DNA of 64,000 nt. Origin: Crossaster papposus. Lineage: Eukaryota; Echinodermata; Asteroidea; Velatida; Solasteridae. The notes under the pieces are model-generated. The model had not been told where the DNA came from, did no database searches, and saw nothing but the letters and a program-made list of their open reading frames with translations. Position numbers and translations under genes: made by a program. Shown piece by piece: positions 1-25,100 of the stretch (its first letter is position 1; every line of letters starts with the position of its first letter). The stretch covers positions 62,001 to 126,000 of the forward strand of contig JBAIAA010000699.1 of NCBI GenBank assembly GCA_037893245.1. Direction: 5' to 3'.

Positions 1-1247
1 TTCACCGTCGTGTAAAAATAGTTCGGGGTTTTTTGTTGCCCTTTTTGAGACGTATATGGCCCCCTGCTCCCGCCATCCTCCTGAATGCACCGTTGCACTC
101 ATGTGCATTTTTATAAAAAGAATGGTGCTACCGTAGCTCTGTGATTGCGAATGCTGTATATTCCGACTCTTTTAAAGTGCTAATAATGAAAATGGAAACC
201 GACTGATGAAAAAGATGATGACGATTTTGGAAAAAAAAACTTTGTCTGAACCAAAGATCGTAGCGCCGTCGCAAAGCTGCGCGGCGCTCTACGGTCTTTG
301 CGGGTCACGTCTGAACGCAGTAATTCTAGCAATTTCTCTTTCTCTATGCCCACACGCAGGAGTTGACAGGTACCGAGCGCCGGGCCCGCAGAACTGACGG
401 GGGCGTTACGATTTACAATTGTTGCTATAATATTATGTGGGCCAAAGTTTTCTTTAGTTCGAGGACGGGGCGGGCGACCATCACAAACAATTTAAATAAA
501 CACGTTTTCTTAATTGAATAACATTTTCTAATCTCATTCAATATGCATGACGAGCGTCAATTCATGACTGAAAACATTTATACACGTATTCCTAAATATT
601 GGTTGAGGGATTCAAACTATTACAAAAATATAGGTACATTTTTTAATTACTCTTAAAAGTGTTAATACAGGTCACTCTACGTTGTGGTTTTCCTCCATCT
701 AGTAATACTAGTACTGATAAAGTGTACATTATTGACTTGAAACGACGTGTTGTGTAGAAGATTAATATTTTCATCGATCTAGTTACCCGTGATGTTTTAA
801 TGGCCTATACAGACGTACCTAGGCCTGCAGTGATCTTTCTTAATAGTAAAACACTTTTAATTCTACTTTGAACAAACCAATTGCCATTAGTGTTTTATCG
901 TGCCTTCAGGTTCCGTATAAGTTAAGGTGATTTAGTAGATTTCATAAATATAGAATGTTGAAATACTTCTGGCAAAATTTTGTGATTTTCTTTTAATCTG
1001 TACCCTGCATCTCGACACAAGTTTGTTCAAACATGGTTCAAAAAAATACTAAAATTATGACAAGACACTGATGGCTGCAGCTAAAAAAAGTCGAAGATGT
1101 ATATATACTAAATCATCGGAGATGGAACAACGCGTCATCTTCTTGTTCTTGTTCTTCTTCTTCTTCTTCCAAGTTATGCACTAACTTCATATAATTGAAG
1201 ACTGAGGCACATTATTGGGAGCGCTGCCTGTGGATGGAGTGGATAGC
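1..1247. other. Left flank, no gene recognised
   Basis: AT-rich sequence with short ORFs only. No protein family, splice-flanked exon or inverted-repeat element was recognised. There is a short CTT-rich tract near 1140-1170. It could hold regulatory sequence or decayed repeats. Confidence 0.5.
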
Positions 1248-1680
1248 CTACTGATTTAACATTGGAGACCCATTAACTAATAATTGCTTAAACTTGGGAG
1301 GGTTGCAAGCCTTAACTGTAGACTCGGGGAGCTTGTTCCATTGAGTTGACGTGCGAGAAAGAAAAAAAGACATATGATAATATTCTCTTAAGCAAGATGG
1401 TATTTTGTAGGCTTGTGAATTTTCTATTCGGGTAGGAGCATCTAGATTCTTGGACTCAGTTGACATGTTGACAGCAGCCAAACCACAGTGAATTTTGTAA
1501 AAACATCGTGCGAGTCTTGCAATTCTTCGCCTATCTTCAAGAGTTTGCCACTGAAGAGATTTCAGCATTGCTCCAACACTTGAAATGTGATGATGACGAT
1601 TCATCTACAAGCTGGGAACGCTTACGCCAGGTGGTTTGAAAGAATTGTCTGCATTCAAACCACCAGTCCAGCTCCGATGA
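1248..1680 (-). pseudogene. Non-LTR retrotransposon reverse-transcriptase C-terminal remnant
   Basis: A 118-residue minus-strand reading frame (1248-1604) has the usual tail of LINE ORF2 proteins: a segment like 'SVGAMLKSLQWQTLEDRR', a run of small hydrophobics, then 'FFLSRTSTQWNKLPESTV' and a C-terminal 'FKQLLVN'. The similarity appears to continue upstream to about 1680 in a shifted frame, so the copy is broken at its 5' side. No endonuclease or catalytic RT motifs are present, so only the 3' end of the element was inserted, as is usual for 5'-truncated LINEs. The clade (CR1/Jockey/RTE-like) is not resolved. Confidence 0.75.
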
Positions 1681-1844
1681 AGGCCTATTTAGGCCGAACA
1701 TTCAGCACCTCTTAATATCCCGGTGAGCACTGATTTTACCGTTGCATCTATTGTACTATTCATCTTCAGTGCTACGCAGTCATTCTTCCTTTTATACTAA
1801 ATCATTAATGCCCCTCCAGCATCATTGTGTCCGTTGCATCATGC

Positions 1845-2261
1845 CTACTTCGACTCAAAGATCCTCTTGCAAACCACAGCTTTGTCTCCGTATCCGACGG
1901 TCTGAGTCTGGACCAATCGACCGTCGACCAACTCTCGGACGAAACTGATGGCTTCCGGGTGACTCTTGTTCTCCACGCGCAGCTTGTCCCCGTCCCACGA
2001 CGCCAGGTACGTACTGGGCTCCTTGTCATTCAACGGATTCATGTCCGTATACTCCCGCCCCACGGTGAAGGTGGTGTCGAACTTCTTGAAACCCTTGGTG
2101 ACGACTCGGAAGACTTCTCCGTCCTGAGTGATCTCCAGGACTAGGTTCAGGGAGGCAGCTATCTTACGCAACGCGAAGTTGAGATTCAGCGCCTTGAGAA
2201 AGTTGTCCAAATTCTCGTTCTTGACGTTCTTCCAAATGCCGGTCAAGTCTATCGGTGCCAT
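1845..2261 (-). CDS. Fatty-acid-binding protein family (intracellular lipid-binding protein), single exon
   Basis: 138-residue protein of the cytosolic FABP/CRABP family, which carries fatty acids or retinoids inside a ten-strand beta barrel. It starts MAPIDLTGIW, the typical family N-terminus. A 'VRELVDG' segment supplies the arginine usually at position 106, and the C-terminus 'VVCKRIFESK' supplies the second arginine. The tyrosine of the usual Arg-x-Tyr carboxylate-binding pair is phenylalanine here. Length is close to the family norm (about 132-138). The ATG has A at -3 and G at +4. FABP genes usually have four exons; this copy has none of the three introns yet is fully open. No 3' poly-A tract is obvious. 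Ligand is unknown. Confidence 0.85.
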   Translation of the reverse strand: MAPIDLTGIWKNVKNENLDNFLKALNLNFALRKIAASLNLVLEITQDGEVFRVVTKGFKKFDTTFTVGREYTDMNPLNDKEPSTYLASWDGDKLRVENKSHPEAISFVRELVDGRLVQTQTVGYGDKAVVCKRIFESK

Positions 2262-3849
2262 TTTGTCTTCTTCTTTTTTCCTTAGTTATAGCTAGCTTCA
2301 AAAGTAACCGGTAATATATTGAACGAAGCTGCTCCGTGAGAAAAAATGCACTATCTCACGGTATATCGACCTATTAATTAGTAACGGTTCTGTTCACTAT
2401 TGGCAATAATAGTTCAGAGAGGCGTGCGTGTTGAACCATGAAGGAATATAAAAAATGGTTGAATGAACCATGGTTGAATTCTGCAATTGTATTTAACAAA
2501 CACCAACCCAGCCCGTTCCCATAACAATATCCTTCGCGATCTTCACCGTACGGCTTTTGCCACCCTGTACACGATACATCCAGGGACACAATTTAAATAT
2601 TTTCAGATTGATAATCAAGTCACCTTGACACTGTACCAAAACGTCACTGGATTGTTAAAAAAAAAAAAAAAACCAGTTGCGAAGATAAGTGCAGTATTTT
2701 TTTCTGCAGAGGTCGCAAAATATAGCAGACATTTACGATTAATGAACCATTCGCGTCTATTCGTTGAGTATTCTCAATACTTTTTCTTCCCCTTTCCTTT
2801 TTTCCTCAGTAAAATATACATCGCATATGCAAGATTTAATGGTTTAATATTTGTTGTCACCGGAAACGGGGATACATGCATTTTAGGCCTCTTCGTCAGA
2901 CTTCCCTGTGGAGTATTCAAGAGGATAACCACCAAGTACCAAGTATACGAGAAAACACACTCATAATTGCATCTAGAAACCGCAAAATTCATGTAGACCT
3001 ATAATTATATCAGAATTATTTAACGAATGAAAATCGTAAGACTAGACTGCCAGCTTATTTGAACAAAATATATAGGCAAACATGTGTATCTTTTAGACGC
3101 GTTTGCACTTTAAACATTGACCATTGCTCTTTAAACAACTTTAAAAGGTTTAGCTTTCATTCTAGTACATGTACCGCTAATTAATTATAACCGGCAACAT
3201 CAATTAGAACTGACTGCTTATATTGGATAAAAGCAATTACGTCTTCTCCCAACACGCTGTAATTATTGTCGACAAGGTGATCGATTATTTGAGCTTGAAA
3301 AACAACGTGATGAATCGTATCTGCTTTGTCATTTGTCATTTTTATCTTTTGAAATAGCAACAGTGCTCAAAATCAAAATATGGTGTTTGACAACTAAACT
3401 GACAAAGTTTTAGCTCTGTGGACTGCTGTATATTCAGAGAAAATAATATTTTAAGATTCGATTTTGAACTAACTTCGAATGAATATTTCCAACAATGTGT
3501 CTATAAGACATATTTTTTTATTTTGTCAATTTGTATTACATTTCTAATGACTTTTGGGAGAAATTCCCAGATAATTCGAGAGTACATGTAAATAAATCCT
3601 GATTTGACCCGCATAGGCAATTTTCGACCGCTTTATCAGTCTGCGCAAAATTAAAAACAAAACAAAAAAGTTTAATTCTTTGTTTGTACACACTTATTTA
3701 TTGTATTTAAACATCACTGGTATTTACAAGTACAAAATACAACTGACAAATTATAAATTGGCCCTGAAAGCGAAAGCCCCAGTGCTGTCTTTTGTTGAGA
3801 AAAATAATGCAGAGATCGAAATTTACACTGTGGCATTAAAGCCTTGGTT
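2262..3849. other. FABP upstream region and repeat-poor intergenic DNA
   Basis: The first 100 bases upstream of the FABP ATG (minus strand) contain an AT-rich TATA-like run near 2312 but no clear splice acceptor, so the 5' UTR is probably contiguous. A poly-A run lies at about 2658-2672. The 159-residue plus ORF at 2487-2966 has no recognisable domain and poor composition, and is treated as chance. Confidence 0.4.
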
Positions 3850-4180
3850 TTAAAGGTATAATACACCATTGGTAATTGCTCGAATTATCATGAATAGGTG
3901 GATTTTTAATTTGTTTTAATAGTAAATATTGTTTAACTGACCTGTCCAAAGTTTTAAAATCATGGATACCGAGAAAAGCAAGAAAAAAAAGCATTCGTTT
4001 TTAACTTGCGTCGGGCAGTTGTTCTATGTTATTTTTGTTTTTAATACAATTTATAGAATATCTAGGGCAATCATTTTGCTGGATGCCTAGAATCATTATT
4101 TACTTTCAAATAAGTAAGATATTTCTTAATAATTCGGTAGTAAAACTTTTGATATCTGCAAACGGTGTATCATACCTTTA
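3850..4180. mobile_element. MITE family B copy 1 (TTAAAGGTAGGATACACC termini)
   Basis: Diverged copy with termini like TTTTAAAGGTATAATACACC and its reverse complement near 4150-4180. It contains the internal 'GGATGCCTAGAATCATTATT' segment shared by all family members. The termini include TTAA. Confidence 0.75.
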
Positions 4181-4407
4181 TATTAATTCGATTTGATTTG
4201 AATTTGAATTTCGTCTATAACCCTTGGTTTGAAGATGTTTAATCTGAAAATAAAATCTTCAACAAAAAAAGCAAAAAGCATTATACAGCCGCCAACAGTT
4301 TAACAGAGCGTTATTAAACATACATGTACATGTATTAATGAAAAATTATATATTCTGGTAGTCTGGTTCCCTGACCCTATAAGCCTACAGACACTTTAAG
4401 GACAGGA

Positions 4408-4977
4408 CAATTGACCATTTGCGTGTGGAATTTAAATAATATCTGGTACACTGACTTGTTCACGCAGCTTGGCACAGTTTGACTTTAAATTATCCAGACC
4501 AAATACACTGTTGCTATATCACGTGATTCGGGGCAAACTCTTGCATAGTTACGTTAGAGACGCTCAGCACCAATACATTGTTCACAATGGTTGAGAATGG
4601 CACAAAGACACCAGACCATTCCAGAGCCGGGGGTTGCTAGCATAAGGCTTGCCCCGAATCACGTGATATAGCAAAAGTGTCTATGTTCTTGTATCGTATT
4701 ACGTTCGAGGATCGAAACACAAAAGAGAACAAAGGGAACAAAGGATCCTCGAAGGACGGTTTGCTTGTCCGAATTCGGTCCTCGATCGTTGGGGCAAGCG
4801 CTAAGTAATGGGGTTAGGGTATAGTAAAGGAACAAAGGAAAACACAATATCGATCCTCGGTCGTTATGTGGTTCACGACTGTGGTGGTCTGGAAAATTTA
4901 AATGTAAACTGTGCCAAGCTGTGTGAACAAGTCAGTGTACCAGATATTATTCAAATTCCACACGCAAATGGCCAATT
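4408..4977. mobile_element. Palindromic MITE family D copy 1, with a family E element nested inside
   Basis: The outer arms are near-perfect inverted repeats starting AATTGACCATTTGCGTGTGG, with inner arms 'CTATATCACGTGATTCGGGG'. The second complete copy at 39396-39765 is about 370 bp; this copy is longer because an unrelated element (about 4678-4886) is inserted in the right arm. Confidence 0.8.
4678..4886. mobile_element. Family E element nested in family D
   Basis: About 205 bp, about 90% identical by eye to 35129-35335, with terminal sequences around 'CGAGGATCGA' and 'CGATCCTCGGTCG' forming imperfect inverted repeats. The uninterrupted family D copy at 39396-39765 serves as the empty site. 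Confidence 0.7.
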
Positions 4978-5029
4978 AATGGACAGGACAGGACAATTTA
5001 TAGGAAGGGTAACCCCTTTAACAAAAATA

Positions 5030-5232
5030 TGCTTAGCATGAAAATTTGTCCTCGGCAAAAACAAGATTACAGACCAAATTTTCACGTGATCTTTATTGTT
5101 TTTGATTGATAATCAGCTGGTTTTTTTGCTTAGCAAAAAGTAGAATTGTGGGCTGTAACCTGTTTTTAATGAGCAAGACTTTTTGGTGCTAAGCAAATGT
5201 TTGTGCTTAGCAGCTCTATGAAATTGGTCCAT
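5030..5232. mobile_element. MITE family C copy 1, left end lost
   Basis: Matches the right three quarters of the CTGGGGCCAATTTCA family, ending in 'GCAGCTCTATGAAATTGG'. It lies about 140 bp beyond the PPIL2 stop and may be part of its 3' UTR. Confidence 0.7.
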
Positions 5233-5373
5233 GGGTTGGGTCGGGTGGGAGAGTTCAGATTAGTTTTGGTTCAGATTTGGTTTATATCTTTATCAGTTTT
5301 TGTGTCTGTTCAGTCTTGTCAATTCAACCCGGCATGTTATGCATGGACAAACTTCCAGTGTACTGTCCAACCG

Positions 5374-18862
<13,489 letters not shown>

Positions 18863-19118
18863 CTTTGTGTATCAAAGAAAACAACCTTACAAACAAGAAA
18901 TATAAGTGACCACAACAAAATATGTTGTCAAATCGTTGTTTTCTTTTCTGAAGCTGCTCTTATGACCGAGACGCATTTGTACTTTTTGCTGCGTATTGTA
19001 TAACATTAACAACATGTCGCATGATCGGTGATGTGGTTTAGCGCCCTCTTTCGTCACTATTTGGGCGGAGCTTGATTGGTCAAATTAAAATGCGTGGTCG
19101 ATTCGAAAGAAAATCAAG
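18863..19118. promoter_or_regulatory. Divergent promoter between PPIL2 and the myosin gene
   Basis: Only 256 bp separate the two start codons. The interval has an inverted CCAAT box ('GATTGGTC', about 19073), a GGGCGG box (about 19062) and the motif AGCGCCCTCT at 19040. No TATA box is placed suitably for either gene. Two more AGGGCGCT motifs flank it at 18731 and 19364. This arrangement is typical of a bidirectional housekeeping promoter. Transcription start sites are not visible. Confidence 0.65.
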
Positions 19119-22100
19119 ATGGCAGCTCCCTTGAAATCAGCGACGGCAAAACTTGGAAATATTCTACATGATGCTAGGAAAGAATGGCGAAAGGTTACAT
19201 AATTATTCTTATTCATAAACGTTGACATTTTTACGCTCCGCATTTTTGACTCACAGTTTTCACAAATTTATCTGTTATTGTCAAATAAAAAAGCCAAATA
19301 AAAAGGGAAGTTAAACTTTTTTCGCATGCTCAACATGATCATCGGATTTAGTGATCGCACACAAGAGGGCGCTATAACATTTTCTTAAAAAAAAGAATAT
19401 CAATAATTTTAATTCATTTACCCATTAAAAACTTACTTTGCAAAGTAATCACAATTTTAAAAATTATAAAGGGGGCCTAAAATACAAAAATCTGAGTCAT
19501 TTTCACATCGGTATTTTCTCCCTCAACAACTGTTCCTGGATCATGTCTGACTGAGTCTGAGAGAATGACGTGACGCTATAGTCTGCGAAAAAGTTTATAC
19601 AAATGAGAAGAGCCAATTAAGACCTAATTTAGACTTAATTTAGGTACTAAAGTAGGCTAACTCAAAAAGGAAAAAGTGCCCTCTTTTAAAAAAAAAAGTT
19701 CGGATGAAGAAACTATTTTTTTATTTTGACTTTTATTTCGGAAACTAATCAATGCTTCACTTTGGTTTATTTATTTCACAGAAACCAAAGAAGGCTACAC
19801 CAAAAAAGCACAAATCTCATTACAGCAAGGTAAATTTTTTTTTTTACATACTAATATTATTAGTATACGACTAAATCGTAACGTTAGGCTACTTACAAAT
19901 TTTAATAAATTTTAGCTCAATTTTGAAGTTTTAAATAGCCAGTCCAAATTTCCTATCTGAAAATGTATATAAAGTATGATTTTTATGATTTTAAATAAAC
20001 GTAAACCATTTAGAGCGTGTTAACATGAAATAATAATTATAAATAACCCTTGAGTGTTTCAATTTTTTCAAAATTGTTTTAGGGCCTGGATGTATGGGTA
20101 CATGACACCAGTGAAGTGTGGCTACCAGCTACTGTGACTTCTGTCGGAGAAGATGGAATTCTCTGCGTCAGGTTGGAGGATGGGAAGGTGAGTGATGATG
20201 ACAATTTATCGTCAAGTGGTTCAGAACTTTCAAGTATTCCTACTTTCCCTACTTTTTTAAATTTATTTTTATCCTTGCTTCTACTTTTCCTTTTTTTCTT
20301 AAAATGTTCGACCATTTTCTTTTTTGTTTGTTTCACAACTCTGTGAAAAATGAAATATTTTAAAAAATCTATATAAGAGGAAGGTTATCTAAAATGTTTG
20401 TTCAAAAAAGGCTCCCGCGGCATTGGCCCCCGCGGCATCGCGCTTTCACATTATCACCCCGACATTGGGCCCACGAACCATTCCAGATACCATTTCAGCT
20501 CCCTGGGGAGTATACAGCCCAATGCTGCCATTTCGGCGCAAAGCAGCTACTAAATCAACCACAATAACCATCTCTGCCCTCACAGGTACCCATTTACTCC
20601 CGGGTGGAGAGAAGCAATGAGTGACAAAGTGCCTTGCCCAAGGGCACACGCACCGTAGTCACAGGCCGGACTCGAACCCACAACCTGTAGCTTAACCAGC
20701 TTGATTTTCGTTGTTTTTTGTAGGTATCTGAAGTACAAACGAAGGGAGGCTACCCTCAAGTGAATGGAAGCACCCTACGCTGTGAACAGACCGACGATCT
20801 TACAACGCTAAGCCCACTGTGTGAAGCTGCAGGTAGTATACTGCCCTCTAGTGCCCACTTCGCCTCTCTTAGCGTGATTGACTATCAATTACAGGACGAT
20901 AACTAAACATCTTTCCCTCTTTAACTTTTTTTTTTCCATTTCCAAAATACTGTTATGTATTTTAGAAATTAATTTGTTATTTTTGTTTTGCTATGGTAGA
21001 GAATTTAAAGGTAGGATACACCATTTACAGATACTGAAATTTGTTACAACCGAATTATTAAGAAATACCTTATTTATTTTAAAGTAAATAATTATTGTAG
21101 GCATCCAGAAAAAAGATTGTGCTAGATACTCTGTAATTGTTCCGAAAAAATACATTTTATAAAAATAAAATAAAAAGATAGCCAGACGGCGATCATAAAA
21201 AACAAGAACAACAAGAACAACTGCCCGATGCCCGTTGAAAATGATTGCCCTTCGTTTTGCTTTTTCTCGGCATCCATGTTTGAAAAACTTTGAACAGGTC
21301 AAGTTAAATGATATTTACCATAAATAGAATCCCCCAAATCTACCTATTCCTGTGATAAATCAAGTAATTACCAATGGTGTATACTATCTTTAAACAAAAC
21401 TGTCCAAAGATATACTTTATGCTTCAAATTAACATAAATTATTTATGGACAGAATTCCATATCTGGACAACATCCCAGTTTCTGTGTTCGAAATCTAACA
21501 GTTAAGGTTTCTCATTCCTAAACAGTGTTCTTCAACCTGAAATATAAGTGTCCATTGTTAAAAGATGAGTCCTTCCCAGCTTAACAACATCTGATGTCCT
21601 GGGGCCGTATTCACAAAAGGACTTAAGTCCCAAAAAAATAAGCACCCCACTTAAATACCCGACTTAGACAAATCTAAATGACTTAGCGGTATTCACAAAA
21701 CAATTTTGCTAAGTACAGCACTTATTTTCGAGTCTTAAATCTAAGTGTGGTCTGACTAGTCTTAACTCAACACTTGAGTTAAGTGGAGCACTAAGATAAG
21801 TGGGTTGCTTAGATCTTTTGTGAATACCAAATTTAGCGCGGCACTTAAGTTAGCAGGGTGCTTAGATTTAGGTCTGACTTAAGTATTCCCCTAAGTTTAA
21901 GTTTTGTGAATACGGCCCCAGATGTAGAATTCTTTCCTAAATTTAATTGTCAATGTTTTGAGTTTTTTTTCCAAAATGCCTGTAGTAAGTTTCAAAATGT
22001 GAATTCGTCAAATTCCATTCTGCTAATTCCAAGAAATAAAAGTAAAGAACCAATTTTCTTCTTTAATAACTGTCTCCTTTTAGTTCTGCATTGTCTACGT

Positions 22101-25100
22101 TCTCGGTTCCATTCCGGATCTTGCAGCACCTCTGCGGGTGTGACTCTGATAGCGGTGAACCCCTTTAAAGAAATTGAGGGCTGCTATGGAGACGATGTTG
22201 TGCACAGATACAGAGCAGGGTCCAAGGTCAGATAATCATCTTGAATATTAAAGGAACTGTCACTCCTGATTTCTTGGTATTGATGTTGCAACTGCAGGGG
22301 TATATATGTGACCCGCTCCATCGAAATCAGGAATAAGTCTCAAAATGACTTTTTGAGACATGCACATGGTGAGGAAGGGAATTTCATAAGCTTTCTAATG
22401 ATACCCATCACAAGTGTGTATCTGTTTAGGTTAACGAGTTATGGTCTGATGAAGATGACAGGTGTATATTTATTTGCCGAATCTACATTCCGAGAAAAAC
22501 AGCTTTGAAATAAACAAAATTGACCAAAATCATACGGACAGCGCACACAAATCCTCTTCATTTGCATCTTTATTGATCGTTTTTACATACAAGACATTAA
22601 TGACAATAATCTGTGATAACTACACTTCCTAAAAATACAATGTTCAGAAAAACGACTTGTTCACGATTTTCACCCATGCTTTCACTTCAACGACCGATTG
22701 TGTAAAACGGCCCCAGCGACTTATTCCTGATTACAATGGATCGGGTCACATATGTAGAAACTTTAGTTTTAAAGTTTGTAATTTTTTCTGAAATGTGAAT
22801 TTCAAACTCTTTGTATTAATTATTGTGTTGTAAAAAATTAAGATTGACAAGAGTATAAATACCAGCTTGTAATTTTAAGTTTTATATTAAAATTATTTTA
22901 TTGTTTTGGAAAACAGCTTGCCTAAATTTAGATAATTATAAAACTGATAATTTTCTAAAATTTGTTTTTAAAGCCATTTATTTTTATTTAGTTTTTATAT
23001 CAATTAACAAATTCACATAAAACAATAACCCTTAGTTTCAACTTTTCAGGAATTTTGAATAATAATCTTTGTTTTTGTGTGTGTTTTGTAGACGAAACCA
23101 CCTCATGTTTACGGCATGGCGGAGCGAGCTTACAGTCAGATGGAGCACGGCCTGGGTCCGGTCAACCAATCCATTATCGTCAGCGGGGAAAGTGGAGCTG
23201 GTAAGGTGAGTTTCCTCCGAAATTCTGGCCAACCTGTGAGTTTCACAAAAGACTGACCATCGTTTGCTTTTCATCCTCGCATCCCAACTCCCAAGTCAAG
23301 TCGAAAGTTATCAAATGTGCTGTAGGTATTTTAGGTATAATTTACTAATGACTGGACTTGTGACTGGACTTTTGATTTACTTGTGATTACTTATGACTGG
23401 ACTTGTGATTTACTTGTAATTACTTATGACTGGACTTGTGATTTACTTGTAATTACTTATGACTGGACTTGTGATTACTTATGACTGGACTTGTGATTAC
23501 TTATGACTGGACTTGTGATTACTTATGACTGGACTTGTGATTACTTATGACTGGACTTGTGATTACTTATGACTGGACTTGTGATTACTTATGACTGGAC
23601 TTGTGATTTACTTATGACTGGACTTGTGATTTACTTATGACTGGACTTGTGATTTACTTATGACTGGACTTGTGATTTACTTATGACTGGACTTGTGATT
23701 TACTTGATTACTTGTGATTACTTATGACTGGACTTGTCATTTACTTGTAATTATATGACTCGACTTGTGATTACTTGTGACTGGACTTGTGATTACTTGT
23801 GACTGGACTTGTGATTATTTGTGACTTGACTTGTGATTACTTGTGACTGGACTTGTGATTACTTGTGACTGGACTTGTGATTACTTGTGACTGGACTTGT
23901 GATTACTTTTGACTGGACTTGTGATTACTTTTGACTATGACTATACATTTGTAGAGTTAATCTTTTCTGAAGTTTATGATTTTTTTCCCGCTCTATTTCA
24001 GACCTGGACAGCTCGGTGCCTTATGACCTACCTAGCAACCGTCGCTGTTTACAATCCTGGGTATGTCAAACTTCACTAGATATCCACTCATTTGAGGGAT
24101 CCTTAATGGTTTTATTACCAGAAAGAATTAATAATAAAATATTATTCATAAATACCTGGGACAGTTTACCTCGTCACGTGGCCGGTATTAAACGGACGAT
24201 AAAGACATGGCTGGAAGTGTTTAAAACCAGCTGGCAACAAAGCGATGTCGCATTATATATACCCGTCCCCAGGGCTCACTTTATTTCCAACCGTACCTCG
24301 TCTCCAATAGTAAGAGCGGGTAGTGTTGGGCGCGTATAGCCAAATACGCTTTATTGCATGTATTGTGTAGAGCGATAGAGACGGAAACACACAGAATGGC
24401 GAAACACCGAAATTTACTTGCGACAATTTTCCGGGATTTTCTGGGCTTTTTTGGCTGAACAAAAAAGGTATTTATGAATGGGAGTCTGGGTGCTAATAAT
24501 TACCCTCGCCTTCGGCTCGGGTAATTATCAGCACCCAGACTCCAAGCGGTATTAAACAGAGTGATTAAAACCTCTCGAACACACATTTATTCCCTTAATA
24601 TAGTCAGACTTTGGCAAGAATTATAATTTTCTCTGGGATGTGTCTATTTCTTTCGTTCTTTGCAGTTGTTTTGAGCCTTCCCCTGGCGACTGCATCAAGA
24701 GACGAATCCTCGATTCTAACCCCATCCTGGAGGCGTTTGGGAACGCCGGAACAACCAGGAACTACAACAGCAGTCGGTTTGGCAAATATATACAACTCCA
24801 GTTTGACAGGTTAGATACCATTCATTGTCCTTGTCATATCTTTGAATTGTATGTGCTCTAGTCACAGTGGTAACAACAATTAAAAATAAGAATTGTGTCA
24901 AAAATGAACGAAAAAAATCAATTCATCGCACATTTGGACGATTTTTTTTAAAAAATATATTTGTTTACGGTTTCTCTTAGTCGCATTAAAAACAGTAAAG
25001 CTTAAACTTTCAAAAGCTACTTTTCTTATTTGATCCTCAAACACTTAAACTTCCCCACATCAACTTTCTCACCCTAGGGAACAGCATATCATCGGTGCAT

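Noticed and set aside
2487-2966. 159-codon plus ORF
   Set aside because: Passes through poly-A (encoding poly-Lys) and AT-rich DNA; no family resemblance and no splice-flanked structure.
23347-23940. CRISPR-like spaced repeats
   Set aside because: The spacers are themselves repeats; this is a plain minisatellite in a eukaryotic intron.
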